Assembly: GCF_937616625.2 (NCBI RefSeq)
Contig: NC_065570.1
Span: 16,688,001 to 16,752,000, forward strand
DNA length: 64,000 nucleotides
Source: Mercurialis annua
Lineage: Eukaryota; Streptophyta; Magnoliopsida; Malpighiales; Euphorbiaceae
Direction of reading: 5' to 3'
In this document: one piece after another, positions 1 through 12,027 of the stretch
Position numbering within the stretch: position 1 is the first letter of the stretch
Layout: every line of letters begins with the position of its first letter
Translations under genes and position numbers: made by a program
The notes under the pieces: model-generated
The model's input: only the letters and a program-made list of their open reading frames with translations
Database searches by the model: none
What the model was told of the DNA's origin: nothing

Positions 1-2985
1 GCTAAAAAGGTGAAATTTTTGGATTTGTTTCGTAACGTTTGGCTTAAATTGCTAAAAAGGTGAAACGCTTGGATTTGTTTCACAACGTTTGTTAACTTTT
101 GGCTTAAATCGCTAAAAAGGTGAAACAGTTGGATTTGTTTCGTAACCTTCGTAAAGGTTTTTCTTAAATAGCTAAAAAGGTGAAACGTTTGGATTTGTTT
201 CGTAACATTTTAAACGTTTGGCTTAAATCGCTGAAATTGGGAAAAGTTTGGATTTGTTTTGTAACATTTGTAAACGTTCGGATTAAATCGCTAAAAATCT
301 GAAACGTTTGGATTTGTTTCGTACCGTTTGTAAACGTTTGGCTTAAATCGCTAAAAAGGAGTAACACTTGGATTTGTTTCGTAACGTTTGAAAACGTTTG
401 GCTTACATGGCTAAAAAGGTTAAACGTTTGGATTTGTTTCGTAACGTTTGTAAACGTTTGGCTTCAATCTGTAAAAAGTTGAAATGTTTGGATTTATTTT
501 ATAACGTTTGTAAACGTTTGGCATAAATCGCTAAAATGGGGAAATGTTTGGATTCGTTTCGTAATGTTTTATACGTTTGGCTTAAATCGCAAAAATGAGG
601 AAACGTTTGGATTTTTTTCGTATGTTTGTAAACGTTTGGCTTAAATTGCTAAAAAGGTGAAATGTTTGGTTTTGTCTCGCAACGTTTGTGAAAGTTCGGC
701 ATATTCGCTAAAAAGGTGAAACATTTGAATTTGTTTCGAAACGTTTGTAAATGTTTGGCTTAAATTGCTAAAAAGGTGAAATACTGGGATTTGTTTCGAA
801 ACGTTTGTAAATGTTTGGCTTAAATCGCTAAAAAGGTGAAATTTTTGGATTTGTTTCGTAACGTTTGTAAACGTTTGGCTTGCATCGCTAAAAAGGGTAA
901 ACGTTTGGATTTGTTTGGTAACGTTTTAAACGTTTGGCTTAAATCGCTAAAATGAGGAAACGTTTGGATTTTTTTTGTATGTTTGTAAACGTTTGGCTTA
1001 AATTGCTAAAAAGGAGAAATGTTTGGTTTTATTTCGCAAAGTTTGTGAAAGTTCGGCATAAATTACTAAAAAGGTGAAACGTTTGGATGTGTTTCGAAAT
1101 TTTTGTAAATGTTTGGCTTAAATTGCTAAAAAGGTGAAATACTTAGATTTGTTTCGTAATGTTTATAAACGTTTGTCTGAAATTACTATAAATGAGAAAC
1201 ACTTGGTTTTGTTTCATAACATTTGTAAAGGTTTGGCTTAAATCGCTAAAGATGTGAAACGTCTCGATTTGTTTCGTAACGTTTGAAACGTTTGGTTTTG
1301 TTTCGTAACGTTCCTAAACATGTTGCTTAAATCACTAAAAAGGTGAAATTTTTGGATTTGTTTCGTAACGTTTGGCTTAAATTGCTAAAAAGGTGAAACG
1401 CTTGGATTTGTTTCACAACGTTTGTTAACTTTTGGCTTAAATCGCTAAAAAGGTGAAATAGTTGGATTTGTTTCGTAACCTTCATAAAGGTTTTTCTTAA
1501 ATAGCTAAAAAGGTGAAACGTTTGGATTTGTTTCGTAACATTTTAAACGTTTGGCATAAATCGCTGAAATTGGGAAAAGTTTGGATTTGTTTTGTAACAT
1601 TTGTAAACGTTCGGATTAAATCGCTAAAAATCTGAAACGTTTGGATTTGTTTTGTACCGTTTGTAAACGTTTGGCTTAAATCGCTAAAAAGGTGAAACAC
1701 TTGGATTTGTTTCGTAACGTTTGTAAACGTTTGGCTTACATCGCTAAAAAGGTTAATTGTTTGGATTTGTTTCGTAACGTTTGTAAACGTTTGGCTTCAA
1801 TCGCTCAAAAGTTGAAACGTTTGGATTTGTTTTGTAACGTTTGTAAACGTTTGGCATTAATCGCTAAAATGGGGAAATGTTTGGATTCGTTTCGTAATGT
1901 TTTAAACGTTTGGCTTAAATCGCAAAAATGAGGAAACATTTTGATTTTTTTCGTATGTTTGTAAACGTTTGGCTTAAATTGCTAAAAAGGTGAAATGTTT
2001 GGTTTTGTTTCGCAACGTTTGTGAAAGTTCGGCATATATCGCTAAAAAGGTGAAACATTTGGATTTGTTTCGAAACGTTTGTAAATGTTTGGCTTAAATT
2101 GCTAAAAATGTGAAATACTGGGATTTGTTTCGAAACGTTTGTAAATGTTTGGCTTAAATCGCTAAAAAGGTGAAATTTTTGGATTTGTTTCGTAATGTTT
2201 GTAAACGTTTGGCTTAAATTGCTAAAAAGGTGGAACGCTTGGATTTGTTTCGCAACGTTTGTTAACTTTTGGCTTAAATCGCTAAAAAGGTGAAATAGTT
2301 GGATTTGTTTTGTAACCTTCGTAAAGGTTTTGCTTAAATAGCTAAAAAGGTGACACATTTGGATTTGTTTCGTAACATTTTAAACATTTGGCTTAAATCG
2401 CTGAAATTGGGAAAAGTTTGGTTTTGTTTTGTAACATTTGTAAACGTTCGGATTAAATCGCTAAAAATCTGAAACGTTTGGATTTGTTTAGAACCGTTTG
2501 TAAACGTTTGGCTTAAATCGCTAAAAAGGTGAACTACTTGGATTTGTTTCGTAACGTTTGTAAACGTTTTTGCTTACATCGCTAAAAAGGTTAAACGTTT
2601 GGATTTGTTTCGTAACATTTATAAACGTTTGGCTTCAATCGCTCAAAAGTTGAAACGTTTGGATTTGTTTTGTAATGTTTGTAAACGTTTGGCATAAATC
2701 GCTAAAATAGGGAAATGTTTGGATTCGTTTCGTAAAGTTTTAAACGTTTGGCTTAAATCGCTAAAATGAGGAAACGTTTGGATTCTTTTCATATGTTCGT
2801 AAAAGTTTGGCTTAAATTGCTAAAAAGGTGAAATGTTTGGTTTTGTTTCGCATTGTTTGTGAAAGTTCGGCATAAATCGCTCAAAAGGTGAAACGTTTGG
2901 ATTTGTTTCGAAACGTTTGTAAATGTTTGGCTTAAATTGCTAAAAAGGTGAAATACTTGGATTTGTTTCGTAACGTTTGTAAACG
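1..2985 (+). repeat. 60-bp satellite, left-arm sub-family with ~1-kb HOR
   Basis: Tandem 60-bp monomers in orientation A. A diagnostic monomer with cttcgtaaaggttt (or ttcataaagg) occurs near 148, 1488 and 2318, and a block from 1 recurs from 1334 (offset 1333) almost unchanged. The same monomer order returns from about 2161 and again at 6271-9317. A variant monomer ending in tgaggaaac occurs at 596 and again at 953 (offset 357), so the first unit contains its own small duplication. Some monomers are shortened: 50-bp monomers lack one decamer (for example near 29-60) and 59-bp monomers have lost one g in cgttttaaacg. No gene is present; the open frames are a by-product of the 60-bp period. Confidence 0.95.
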
Positions 2986-5900
2986 TTATGCTGAAATTAC
3001 TAAAAAGGTGAAACGCTTGGATTTGTTTAAGAACGTTTATAAACGTTTGGCTGATATTGCTAAAAAGGTGAAACGCTTTCATTTGTTTTGGAATGTTTGT
3101 AAACGTTTGGCTTAAATTGCTAAAAATGTGAAACAGTTGGATTTGTTTTAGAACGTTTGTAAACTTTTGGCTAAAATCACTAAAAACAATGAAACGTTTG
3201 TATTTGTTTCGTAACGTTTGTAAACGTTTGGCTTAAATCGCTATAAAGGCGAAACGTTTGGATTTATTTCGTAACGTTTGTAAACGTTTGGGTTAAATCG
3301 CTATAAAGGTGAAACGTTTGGATTTATTTCGTAAAGTTTGTTAAAGTTTGGGTTAAATCGCTAAAAAGGCGAAATGTTTGGATTTATTTCGTAACCTTTA
3401 TAAACGTTTGGCTTAATTTGCTAAAATCGTGAAACTCTTTTATTTGTTTCGTAACCTTTGTAAACGTTTGGCTTAAATAGCTAAAATGGTGAAACGTTTG
3501 GATTTGTTTCGTAAAGTTTGTAAATGTTTGGCTTAAATTTCATATAAGGAGAAATGCTTGGATTTGTTTCGTAGCGTTTGTAAACATTTGGCTTAAATTG
3601 CAAAAATGGGGAAACGTTTGGATTTATTTCGTAGCGTTAATAAACGTTTGGCTTAAATCGCTAAAAAGGCCAAACGTTTGGATTTGTTTCGTAACGTTTG
3701 TAAACGATTGGCTTAAATTGCTTAAAAGGTGAAACGTTTTGATTTGTTTTAAAACGTTTGTAAACGTTTGGCTTAAATTGCAACAAAGGTGAGACGCTTG
3801 GATTTTTTTCGTAACATTTGTAAACGTTTGGATGAAATCGCTAAATATTGGAAACGTCTGGATGTCTTTCTTAACATATGTAAACATTTAGGTTAAATTG
3901 CTAAAGAGGTGAAATTCTTGGATTTGTTTCGCAACGTTTGTAAACGTTTGGCTTAAATTACTAAAAAGGTGAAACGCTTTGATTTGTTTCGGAATGTTTG
4001 TAGACGTTTGGCTTAAATTGCTAAAAGGTGAAACTCTTGGATTTGTCTCGCAACGTTTGCAAACGTTTGTCTTAAATTGCTAAAAAGCTGAAACACTTGG
4101 ATTTGTTTCAGAACATTTGTAAACCTTTGGCTTAAATCACTAAAAAAATGAAACGATTCATTTTGTAACGTTTGTAAACGTGTGGCTTAAATCACTATAA
4201 AGCTGAAACACCTGGATTTGTATTAGAACGTTTGTAAACTTTTGGCTTAAATCGCTAAAAAGGTGAAACGTTTGGATTTGTTTCGTAACATCTGTAAACA
4301 TTTGGCTTAAATCGCTAAAAAGGTGAAGCGTTTGGATTTGTTTCGAAACGTGTGTAAACGTTAGGCTTAAATCGCTAAAAAGGTGAAACGTTTGGATTTG
4401 TTTTGTAACGTTTGTAAACGTTTGGCTTAAATCGCTAAAAAGGTGAAACGTTTGGATTTGTTTCATATCGTTTGTATACGTTCGTCTTAAATTGTTAAAT
4501 AGGTGAAACGTTTGGATTTGTTTCGTAACCTTTGTAAACGTTTGGCCTGAATTGCTAAAAAGGTGAAACTCTTTGATTTATTTCGTAACGTTTATAAACG
4601 TTTGGCTTAAATTGCTAAAAAGAAGAAACGCTTGGATTTGTTTCGTAGCGTTTGTAAACGTTTGGCTTAAATTGCTAAAAAGGGGAAACGTTTGGATTTG
4701 TTTCGTAGCTTTTATAAACGTTTGGCTTAAATCGCTAAAAAGGTGAAACGTTTGGTTTATTTTTGTAAACGTTTGGCTTACATTGCTAAAAGGTGAAACG
4801 CTTTGATTGGTTTCGTAACGTTTGTAAACATATGGCTTAAATTGCTAAAAATGTGAAACATTTGGATTTATTTCATAACGTTTGTAAACGTTTGGCTTAA
4901 TTCACTATAGAGGTGAAATGTTTGGATTTGTTTCGTAACGTATGTAAACGTTTGGCTTAAATTGCTAAAAAGGTGAAACGCTTGGATTTGTTTCGTAACG
5001 TTTGTAAACGTTTGACTTAAATTGCTAAAAAGGTGAAATGCTTGGTTTTGTTTCGTAACGTTTGTAAACGTTTGGTTTAAATTGCTAAAAAGGTAAAACG
5101 CTTGGATTTGTTTCGTAACGTTTTAAACGTTTGGCTTAGTTTCGTAACGTTTGTAAACATATGGCTTAAATTGCTAAAAATGTGAAACATTTGGATTTAT
5201 TTCATAACCTTTGTAAACGTTTGGCTTAATTCACTATAGAGGTGAAATGTTTGGATTTGTTTTGTAACGTATGTAAACGTTTGGCTTAAATTGCTAAAAA
5301 GGTGAAACGCTTGGATTTGTTTCGTAACGTTTGTAAACGTTTGACTTAAATTGCTAAAAAGGTGAAATGCTTGGTTTTGTTTCGTAACGTTTGTAAACGT
5401 TTGGTTTAAATTGCTAAAAAGGTAAAACGCTTGGATTTGTTTCGTAACGTTTTAAACGTTTGGCTTAGTTTCGTAACGTTTGTAAAGGTTTGGCTTAGAC
5501 GGATAAATATTTGAAATGTTTGGCTTTGTTTCATAACGTTTGTAAACATTATGCTGAAATTACTAAAAAGGTGAAACGCTTGGATTTGTTTAAGAACGTT
5601 TATAAACGTTTGGCTGATATTGCTAAAAAGGTGAAACGCTTTGATTTGTTTTGGCACGTTTGTAAACGTTTGGCTTAAATTGCTAAAAATGTGAAAAAGT
5701 TGGATTTGTTTCAGAACGTTTGTAAACTTTTGGCTAAAATCACTAAAAAAATGAAACGTTTGTATTTGTTTCGTAACGTTTGTAAACGTTTGGCTTAAAT
5801 TGCTATAAAGGCGAAACGTTTGGATTTATTTCATAACGTTTGTAAATGTTTGGGTTAAATCGCTAAAAAGGTGAAACGTTTGGATTTGTTTCGTAACGTT

Positions 5901-6270
5901 TGTAAAAGTTTGGGCTAAATTGCTAAAAAGGGGAAACGTTTGGATTTATTTCGTAACCTTTGTAAACATTTGGCTTAATTTGCTAAAATTGTGAAACTCT
6001 TTTATTTGTTTCGTAACCTTTGTAAACGTTTGGGTTAAATCGCTAAAAAGGGAAAACGTTTGGATTTGTTTCGTAACGTTTGTAAACGTTTGGTTTAAAT
6101 TGCAAAAGGGGTGAAACGCTTGGATTTATTTCGTAACGTTTGTAAACGTTTGGCTTAAATTTCTAAAAAGGTGAAACGCTTGGATTTGTTTCATAACGTT
6201 TGTAAACATTTGGCTTAAATTGCTAAAAAGGTGAAACGCTTGGATTTGTTTCGCAACTTTTGTTAACTTC
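2986..6270 (+). repeat. 60-bp satellite, second left-arm sub-family
   Basis: Orientation A monomers with their own variant series, for example aagaacgtttataaacg near 3027, catataagg near 3541, a monomer with ggatgtctttc near 3860 and a shortened monomer with ttggtttatttttgtaaacg near 4750. The same series in the same order is found at 16512-19880. Internally, a stretch beginning at 2991 recurs at 5554 (offset 2563). The edges are approximate because sub-families merge gradually. No other sequence type is visible in this stretch. Confidence 0.93.
4811..5468 (+). repeat. 329-bp tandem duplication inside the satellite
   Basis: The block starting tttcgtaacgtttgtaaaca at 4811 restarts at 5140 and runs to about 5468. 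The two copies differ at only a few positions, whereas neighbouring monomers differ much more. The unit is 329 bp, about five and a half monomers, so its ends are out of register with the 60-bp monomer. Both copies end in the shortened cgttttaaacgtttggcttag. This looks like one recent unequal exchange or replication slippage. Confidence 0.85.
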
Positions 6271-9200
6271 TGGCTTAAATCGCTAAAAAGGTGAAACATT
6301 TAGATTTGTTTCGTAACCTTCGTAAAGGTTTTGCTCAAATAGCTAAAAAGGTGAAACGTTTGGATTTGTTTCGTAACGTTTTAAATGTTTGGCTTAAATC
6401 GCTGAAATTTGGAAAAGTTTGGATTGGTTTTGTAACATTTGTAAACGTTTGGATTAAATCGCTAAAAATCTGAAACGCTTGGATTTGTTTCGTACCGTTT
6501 GTAAACGTTTGGCTTAAATCGCTAAAAAGGTGAAACACTTGAATTTGTTTCGTAACGTTTGTAAACGTTTGGCTTACATCGCTAAAAAGGTTAGACGTTT
6601 GGATTTGTTTCGTAACGTTTGTAAACATTTGGCTTCAATCGCTAAAAAGTTGAAACGTTTGGATTTGTTTTGTTACGTTTGTAAACGTTTGGCATAATTC
6701 GCTAAAATGGGAAAATGTTTGGATTCGTTTCGTAACGTTTTAAACGTTTGGCTTAAATCTCGAAAATGAGGAAACGTTTGGATTTTTTTTTGTATGTTTT
6801 TAAACGTTTGGCTTAAATTGCTAAAAAGGGGAAATGTTTGGTTTTGTTTCGCAACGTTTGTGAAAGTTTGGCATAAATTGCTAAATAGGTGAAACGTTTG
6901 GATTTGTTTCAAAAGGTTTGTAAATGTTTGGCTTAAATTGCTAAAAAGGTGAAATACTGGGATTTTTTTCGTAACGTTTATAAACGTTTGGCTGAAATTA
7001 CTATAAATGTGAAACACTTGGTTTTGTTTCGTAACATTCGTAAAGGTTTGGCTTAAATCGCTAAAAATGTGAAACGTCTCGATTTGTTTCGTAACGTTTG
7101 AAACGTTTAGTTTTGTTTCGTAACGTTTCTAAATGTGTTGCTTAAATCGCTAAAAAGGTGAATTTTTTTGATTTGTTTCGTAACGTCTGTAATTGTTTGG
7201 CTTAAATTGCTAAAAAGGTGAAACGCTTGGATTTTTTTGGCAACGTTTGTTAACTTTTGGCTTAAATCGCTAAAAAGGTGAAATAGTTGGATTTGTTTTG
7301 TATCCTTCGTAAAGGTTTTGCTTAAATAGCTAAAAAGGTGAAACATTTGGATTTGTTTCGTAACGTTTTAAACGTTTGGCTTAAATCGCTGAAATTAGGA
7401 AAAGTTTGGATTTGTTTTGTAACATTTGTAAACGTTTGGATTGAATCGCTAAAAAACTGAAACATTTGGATTTGTTTCGTACCGTTTGTAAACGTTTGGC
7501 TTATATCGCTAAAAAGGTGAAACACTTGGATTTGTTTCGTAACGTTTGGCTTACATCGCTAATAAGGTTAAACGTTTGGATTTGTTTCGTAACATTTGTA
7601 AACGTTTGGCTTCAATCGCTAAAAACTTGAAATGTTTGAATTTGTTTTCTAACGTTTGTAAACGTTTGGCATAAATCGCTAAAATGGGGAAATGTTTGGA
7701 TTCGTTTCGTAACGTTTTAAACTTTTGGCTTAAATCGCTAAAATAAGGAAACGTTTGGATTTTTTTTCGTATGTTTGTAAACGTTTGGCTTAAATTGCTA
7801 AAAAGGTGAAATGTTTGGTTTTGTTTCGCAACGTTTTTGAAAGTTCGGCATAAATTGCTAAAAAGGTGAAATGTTTGGATTTGTTTCGAAACGATTCTAA
7901 ATGTTTGGCTTAAATTGCTATAAAGGTGAAATACTTGTATTTGTTTCGTAACGTTTATAAACGTTTGGCTGAAATTACTATAAAGGTGAAACACTTGGTT
8001 TTGTTTCGTAACATTTGTAAAGGTTTGGCTTAAATCCCTAAAAATGTGAAACGTCTCGATTTGTTTCGTAATGTTTGAAACGTTTGGTTTTGTTTCGTAA
8101 CGTTTCTAAATGTGTTGCTTAAATCGCTAAAAAGGCCAAACGTTTGGATTTGTTTCGTAACATTTGTAAACGTTTGGCTTAAATTGCTAAAAAGGGGAAA
8201 CACTTGGATTTGTTTAGGAATGTTTGTAAATGTTTGGCTTAAATTGCTAAAAAGGTGAAACGCTTGGATTTTTTTCGCAACGTTTGTTAACTTTTGGCTT
8301 AAATCGCTAAAAAGGTGAAACTGTTGGATTTGTTTTGTATCCTTCGTAAAGGTTTTGCTTACATAGCTAAAAAGGTGAAACGTTTGGATTTGTTTCGTAA
8401 CGTGTTAAACGTTTGGCTTAAATCGCTGAAATTGAGAAAAGTTTGGATTTGTTTTGTAACATTTGTAAACGTTTGGATTAAATCGCTAAAAAACTGAAAC
8501 GTTTGGATTTGTTTCGTACTGTTTGTAAACGTTTGGCTTAAATCGCTAAAAAGGTGAAACACTTGGATTTGTTTCGTAACGTTTGTAAACGTTTGGCTTA
8601 CATCGCTAAAAAGGTTAAACGTTTGGATTTGTTTCGTAACGTTTGTAAACGTTTGCCTTCAATCGCTAAAAAGTTGAAACGTTTGGATTTGTTTTGTAAC
8701 TTTTGTAAACGTTTGGCATAAATCGCAAAAATGGGGAAATGTTTGGATTCGTTTCGTAACGTTTTAAAAGTTTGGCTTAAATCGCTAAAATAAGGAAACG
8801 TTTGGATTTTTTTCGTATGTTTGTAAACGTTTGGCTTAAATTGCTAAAAAGGTGAAATGTTTGGTTTTGTTTCGCAACGTTTGTGAAAGTTCGGCATAAA
8901 TTGCGAAAAAGGTGAAATGTTTGGATTTGTTTCGAAACATTTGTAAATGTTTGGCTTAAATTGTTAAAAAGGTGAAATACTTGGATTTTTTTCGTAATGT
9001 TTATAAACGTTTGGCTGAAATTACTATAAAGGTGAAACACTTGGTTTTGTTTCGTAACATTTGTAAAGGTTTGGCTTAAATCGCTAAAAATGTGAAACGT
9101 CTCGATTTGTTTCGTAACGTTTGAAACGTTTGGTTTTGTTTCGTAACGTTTCTAAACGTGTGGCTTAAATCGCTAAAAAGGTGAAATTTTTGGATTTGTT

Positions 9201-9317
9201 TCGTAACGTTTGTAAACGTTTGGCTTAAATCGCTAAAAAGGCGAAATGTTTGGATTTGTTTCGTAATATTTGTGAACGTTTGGCTTAAATCGCTAAAAAG
9301 GTGAAATGTTTAGATTT
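6271..9317 (+). repeat. 60-bp satellite, ~1-kb HOR copies left of the LTR
   Basis: Orientation A monomers of the same sub-family as 1-2985. The marker cttcgtaaaggttttgct occurs near 6318, 7306 and 8343, giving unit lengths of about 0.99 and 1.04 kb. Each unit also has a marker ending in cgtttctaaa followed by tgtgttgct or cgtgtggct (near 7128, 8100 and 9150). The copies are similar but clearly diverged. The array is cut at 9317 by the LTR insertion and resumes at 12292 inside the same monomer. Confidence 0.93.
9313..9317. repeat. Left target-site duplication of the LTR
   Basis: The satellite word gattt directly precedes the TGT start of the insertion. The matching word after the insertion is aattt, a single-base difference. 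Five bases is the usual duplication size for Ty3/gypsy and Ty1/copia elements. The unoccupied paralogous site at 20933-20937 reads gattt, so this left copy is the ancestral form. Confidence 0.8.
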
Positions 9318-10189
9318 TGTATTAACCCGGAAATTTAAGAGTTAAAATATAGCCACATGTCTAATATTTTATTAGACGGGAGTAGATAAATTAAATTTAA
9401 AGATAAATTTAATTTACAAGTGTCCCTATATTTTTAGCAAATTTAAATTTTTAGAATTTAAATTTGATTAATTATATAGTTAACGGTGACAATTTGGATT
9501 TATGAATTGGGTGCAGAATAATTCATAAGTCCCTAGCGAATATTTTTTGTGCCAATATTCGCGAAATAATTTAAAATTGTTATCGTGAAAATTTGATAAA
9601 ATTTGGAAGCAGAAATTTTATCGAGCGTAGTCAATGTGGGCATAATAAATCAAAAATGATTTATTAAGAATAAAATATAAGTCGGATGGGAATAAAAATT
9701 ATATTTTTATTCTTTCTATATTTTATTAGATTTTTGGTAAAATTTTCACGAAATTTGAAAATCGTTTCCGTTTGAGCAACGGACGACTAATCAAGAAGCT
9801 AGTACTAAAATGGACATTTAGCCATTTAGTATAAATTTGATTCAAATGAATCAAATGAGGCACAGAACCTCATTTCATTTCCTTTTTCAAAAGGAAAGAG
9901 CTGCTAAGCTCTATAACTTCGGCAAAAGCTAGGGTTTTCGCGCGTCGATCCGTTTCTCGATTCTAACTCAATTTCTTCAGCGATTACTCAAGTAATCGAG
10001 GTATTGTATCCGTATTAAATGTTTATTTCGATTTATTTCAAGTATAAACTTGTTTATAAACGGTTACCGTATCGAATTATCGTTTTAAACGTCCGTATTG
10101 ATTTTGAATTGTGTATACATGATTGTGGACGTGAGAATAGTGTTTTTGAACGTTTTAAGCATGACGGGAGGTCCCGGAATTTAAATTAT

Positions 10190-10400
10190 GGGGCTGTGCG
10201 GAAGCACAGCCCACTGAGCGCATGCACAGAGAGCTGTGCGACCGCACATCACAGTGTGCGGGCGCACAGTGTGCAGGCGCACACCGTGCTGCGCGGCCGC
10301 ACAGTGTGCGGGCGCACACCGTGCTGCGCGGCCCGCACAGTCACCGCACACTGTGGGCGCACACTATGTTGTACGGGCGCACAGCTGCCCCGACGGGCAG
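10190..10400. repeat. GC-rich minisatellite and hairpin cluster in the LTR
   Basis: A sharply GC-rich island in an A+T-rich element. It is built from interlocking gcgcacac, gtgtgcggg and ctgcgcggcc words. A 35-bp unit at 10276-10310 is repeated directly at 10311-10345, with more degenerate versions on both sides. Many words are self-complementary; for example gtgtgcgggcgcacac at 10304-10319 can fold on itself. Frames open across it (longest 10019-10546, + strand) give only low-complexity His/Arg/Cys/Ala-rich sequence, so I do not call a gene. Similar GC-rich repeats occur inside long plant retrotransposon LTRs. Confidence 0.75.
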
Positions 10401-11821
10401 TTGGGGTTCGATTTTTCTTCGGTTTTCGGGGGACTTTCCGGGGCGATTCCGACGTGCTTTCGCCTAATAACCCGAGGTGTTTTCCAACTGAACCTAAAAC
10501 ATTTTTAATAAATGTTTTTAAACCAAAGTTAATTATTTTAAAATGATAACTTGTGATAGAAGAAAGTAAAAAGGTTTTATATACTAAACCTAAAGACTTT
10601 TAAAAGGAGATTTTAAAAGTAAAGTTAAACGTTTATAATGTACTTTAAAGAGTTAAAGTCAACGTTTAAACGGTTTTATAGATTTAGCAATCGGTTTTGC
10701 TAAATACTTAGTATATGACCGAGAATTGTTTTGACAATTAGGTCTATACTATAAATTGTTTTCTTTAGGTATTGCGATACCTAAAATAACTTATAGAGAG
10801 AAGTTAGAACGTTTTCTCAAAACGAGAATTTATAATATGGTTTTAAAAGAAAACAGACCATAAATGCTATATGTTTAAATGATTATATGTTTGACCTAGA
10901 TCTGGGTTTAAGGACCTAGAAATTTTATAGGAAACATATATTGATGTATTTATCTTGTTTGCTTTGTGTGTTTAGTCCAACCAGCTAGCCAGCATTCTGA
11001 CCACAACTACAGGATTAAGTTCCAGACCTAGCGGTGTTTGTGAGTTCATTTGTTTACTTTTGAATATTAGTATTCAATTGTTTTAAAATCCACAAATCGC
11101 ACTAAGTATGAAACTTAGCCAAGGAAGATCCACTGGAACGAGCTATCTATTGGGCAACAATAGGACTGTGTGATCACCGGTGTTAAGGAACTAGATGAGA
11201 GGTAAATATTATAAGCATACATATTGAGATTAGGTTTTATGCCAGATGCTTGCTAAGCGGCTTAAACCTAATGGGTAGTTCTGAGGTGGCAGTGATTTAA
11301 GTTCCGGCCCAGCAACCCTATACAGAGTCAAGAGGGCTGTGATACATAAGTATACAGCTCATCCTGTATTAAACAAGAGTTGTGCATATGCATTATATAT
11401 GATAGCATTATAACGTAATCAGGACTAGGGTTTCATTTGGATCGAGGACTGGTAATATTTTTATATACCGATATTTTGTTTATACGCGATTTTGGTATTT
11501 AACTGTAAACCTATCTACTCACTTAGAAATATTTATATTTCTGACTCCGTTGTTGTTTATCATTTTCAGGTACCTAGCTACCGGGTCTGGTCGAGCTTCC
11601 ACCCTTTTTCCATCAGGGAAGCTTACTCGGTTGTTATGTAAATAACACTTTAAACTATTAGATGCTACAATAGTGTATATAGGTCTGATATGGATGTGGC
11701 CACGTCATGGTTCCTTTGTTTATATACTCTGATAGGAACCTGACTTTGTCTAGCTTTAATAAGTGGCTACTTAATAGGCATATGGTGTTTTATGGTGTCC
11801 CCCACGGGTGGGCCAAGCTTC

Positions 11822-11844
11822 GTGTCTTTGGTCTGCAAAGACAC
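11822..11844. other. Perfect 9-bp hairpin in the LTR
   Basis: GTGTCTTTG at 11822-11830 and CAAAGACAC at 11836-11844 are exact reverse complements around the five-base loop gtctg. It could form in RNA of either strand. No U-rich tract or gene context supports calling it a terminator. Its role is unknown. Confidence 0.55.
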
Positions 11845-11958
11845 TGTGTGTAGTTTAGCTGGCCTTACGTTTGTGTGCTGCTGTGCATGTTTTTAATATG
11901 TTTGATATAACGATTGAAAAGGAAAGTGTTTGACATGTTTTATTAAACATATTGTTCG

Positions 11959-12027
11959 GGTGCGCGGTTTGAAACAGGGCTGCCTGCGAGGCAAGGCACA
12001 TGAGTTAAGTCCCTGTACCACCGCACC
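11959..12027. other. Nested multi-stem foldback in the LTR
   Basis: Three nested complementary pairs are visible. GGTGCG at 11959-11964 pairs with CGCACC at 12022-12027. ACAGGG at 11974-11979 pairs with CCCTGT at 12011-12016. TGCCT at 11981-11985 pairs with AGGCA at 11989-11993. Together they suggest a branched RNA fold in the 3' part of the LTR. It has no tRNA-like anticodon or TpsiC signature, so it is not called a tRNA. Function is unknown. Confidence 0.4.

Noticed and set aside
9900..9980. Plant gene 5' region (ctagggttttcgcg with an upstream TATA-like word)
   Set aside because: It lies inside the LTR, where such promoter-like sequence is expected, and no gene follows.
10019..10546. 175-codon open frame in the LTR insertion
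   Set aside because: Its middle is the translation of GC-rich short repeats, other frames overlap it equally well (10222-10467, 10236-10508), and I recognise no domain. It is most likely a composition effect.
11959..12027. tRNA gene or tRNA-derived element
   Set aside because: The nested stems lack tRNA arm spacing, a recognisable A or B box and a TpsiC loop, so only a generic foldback is reported.
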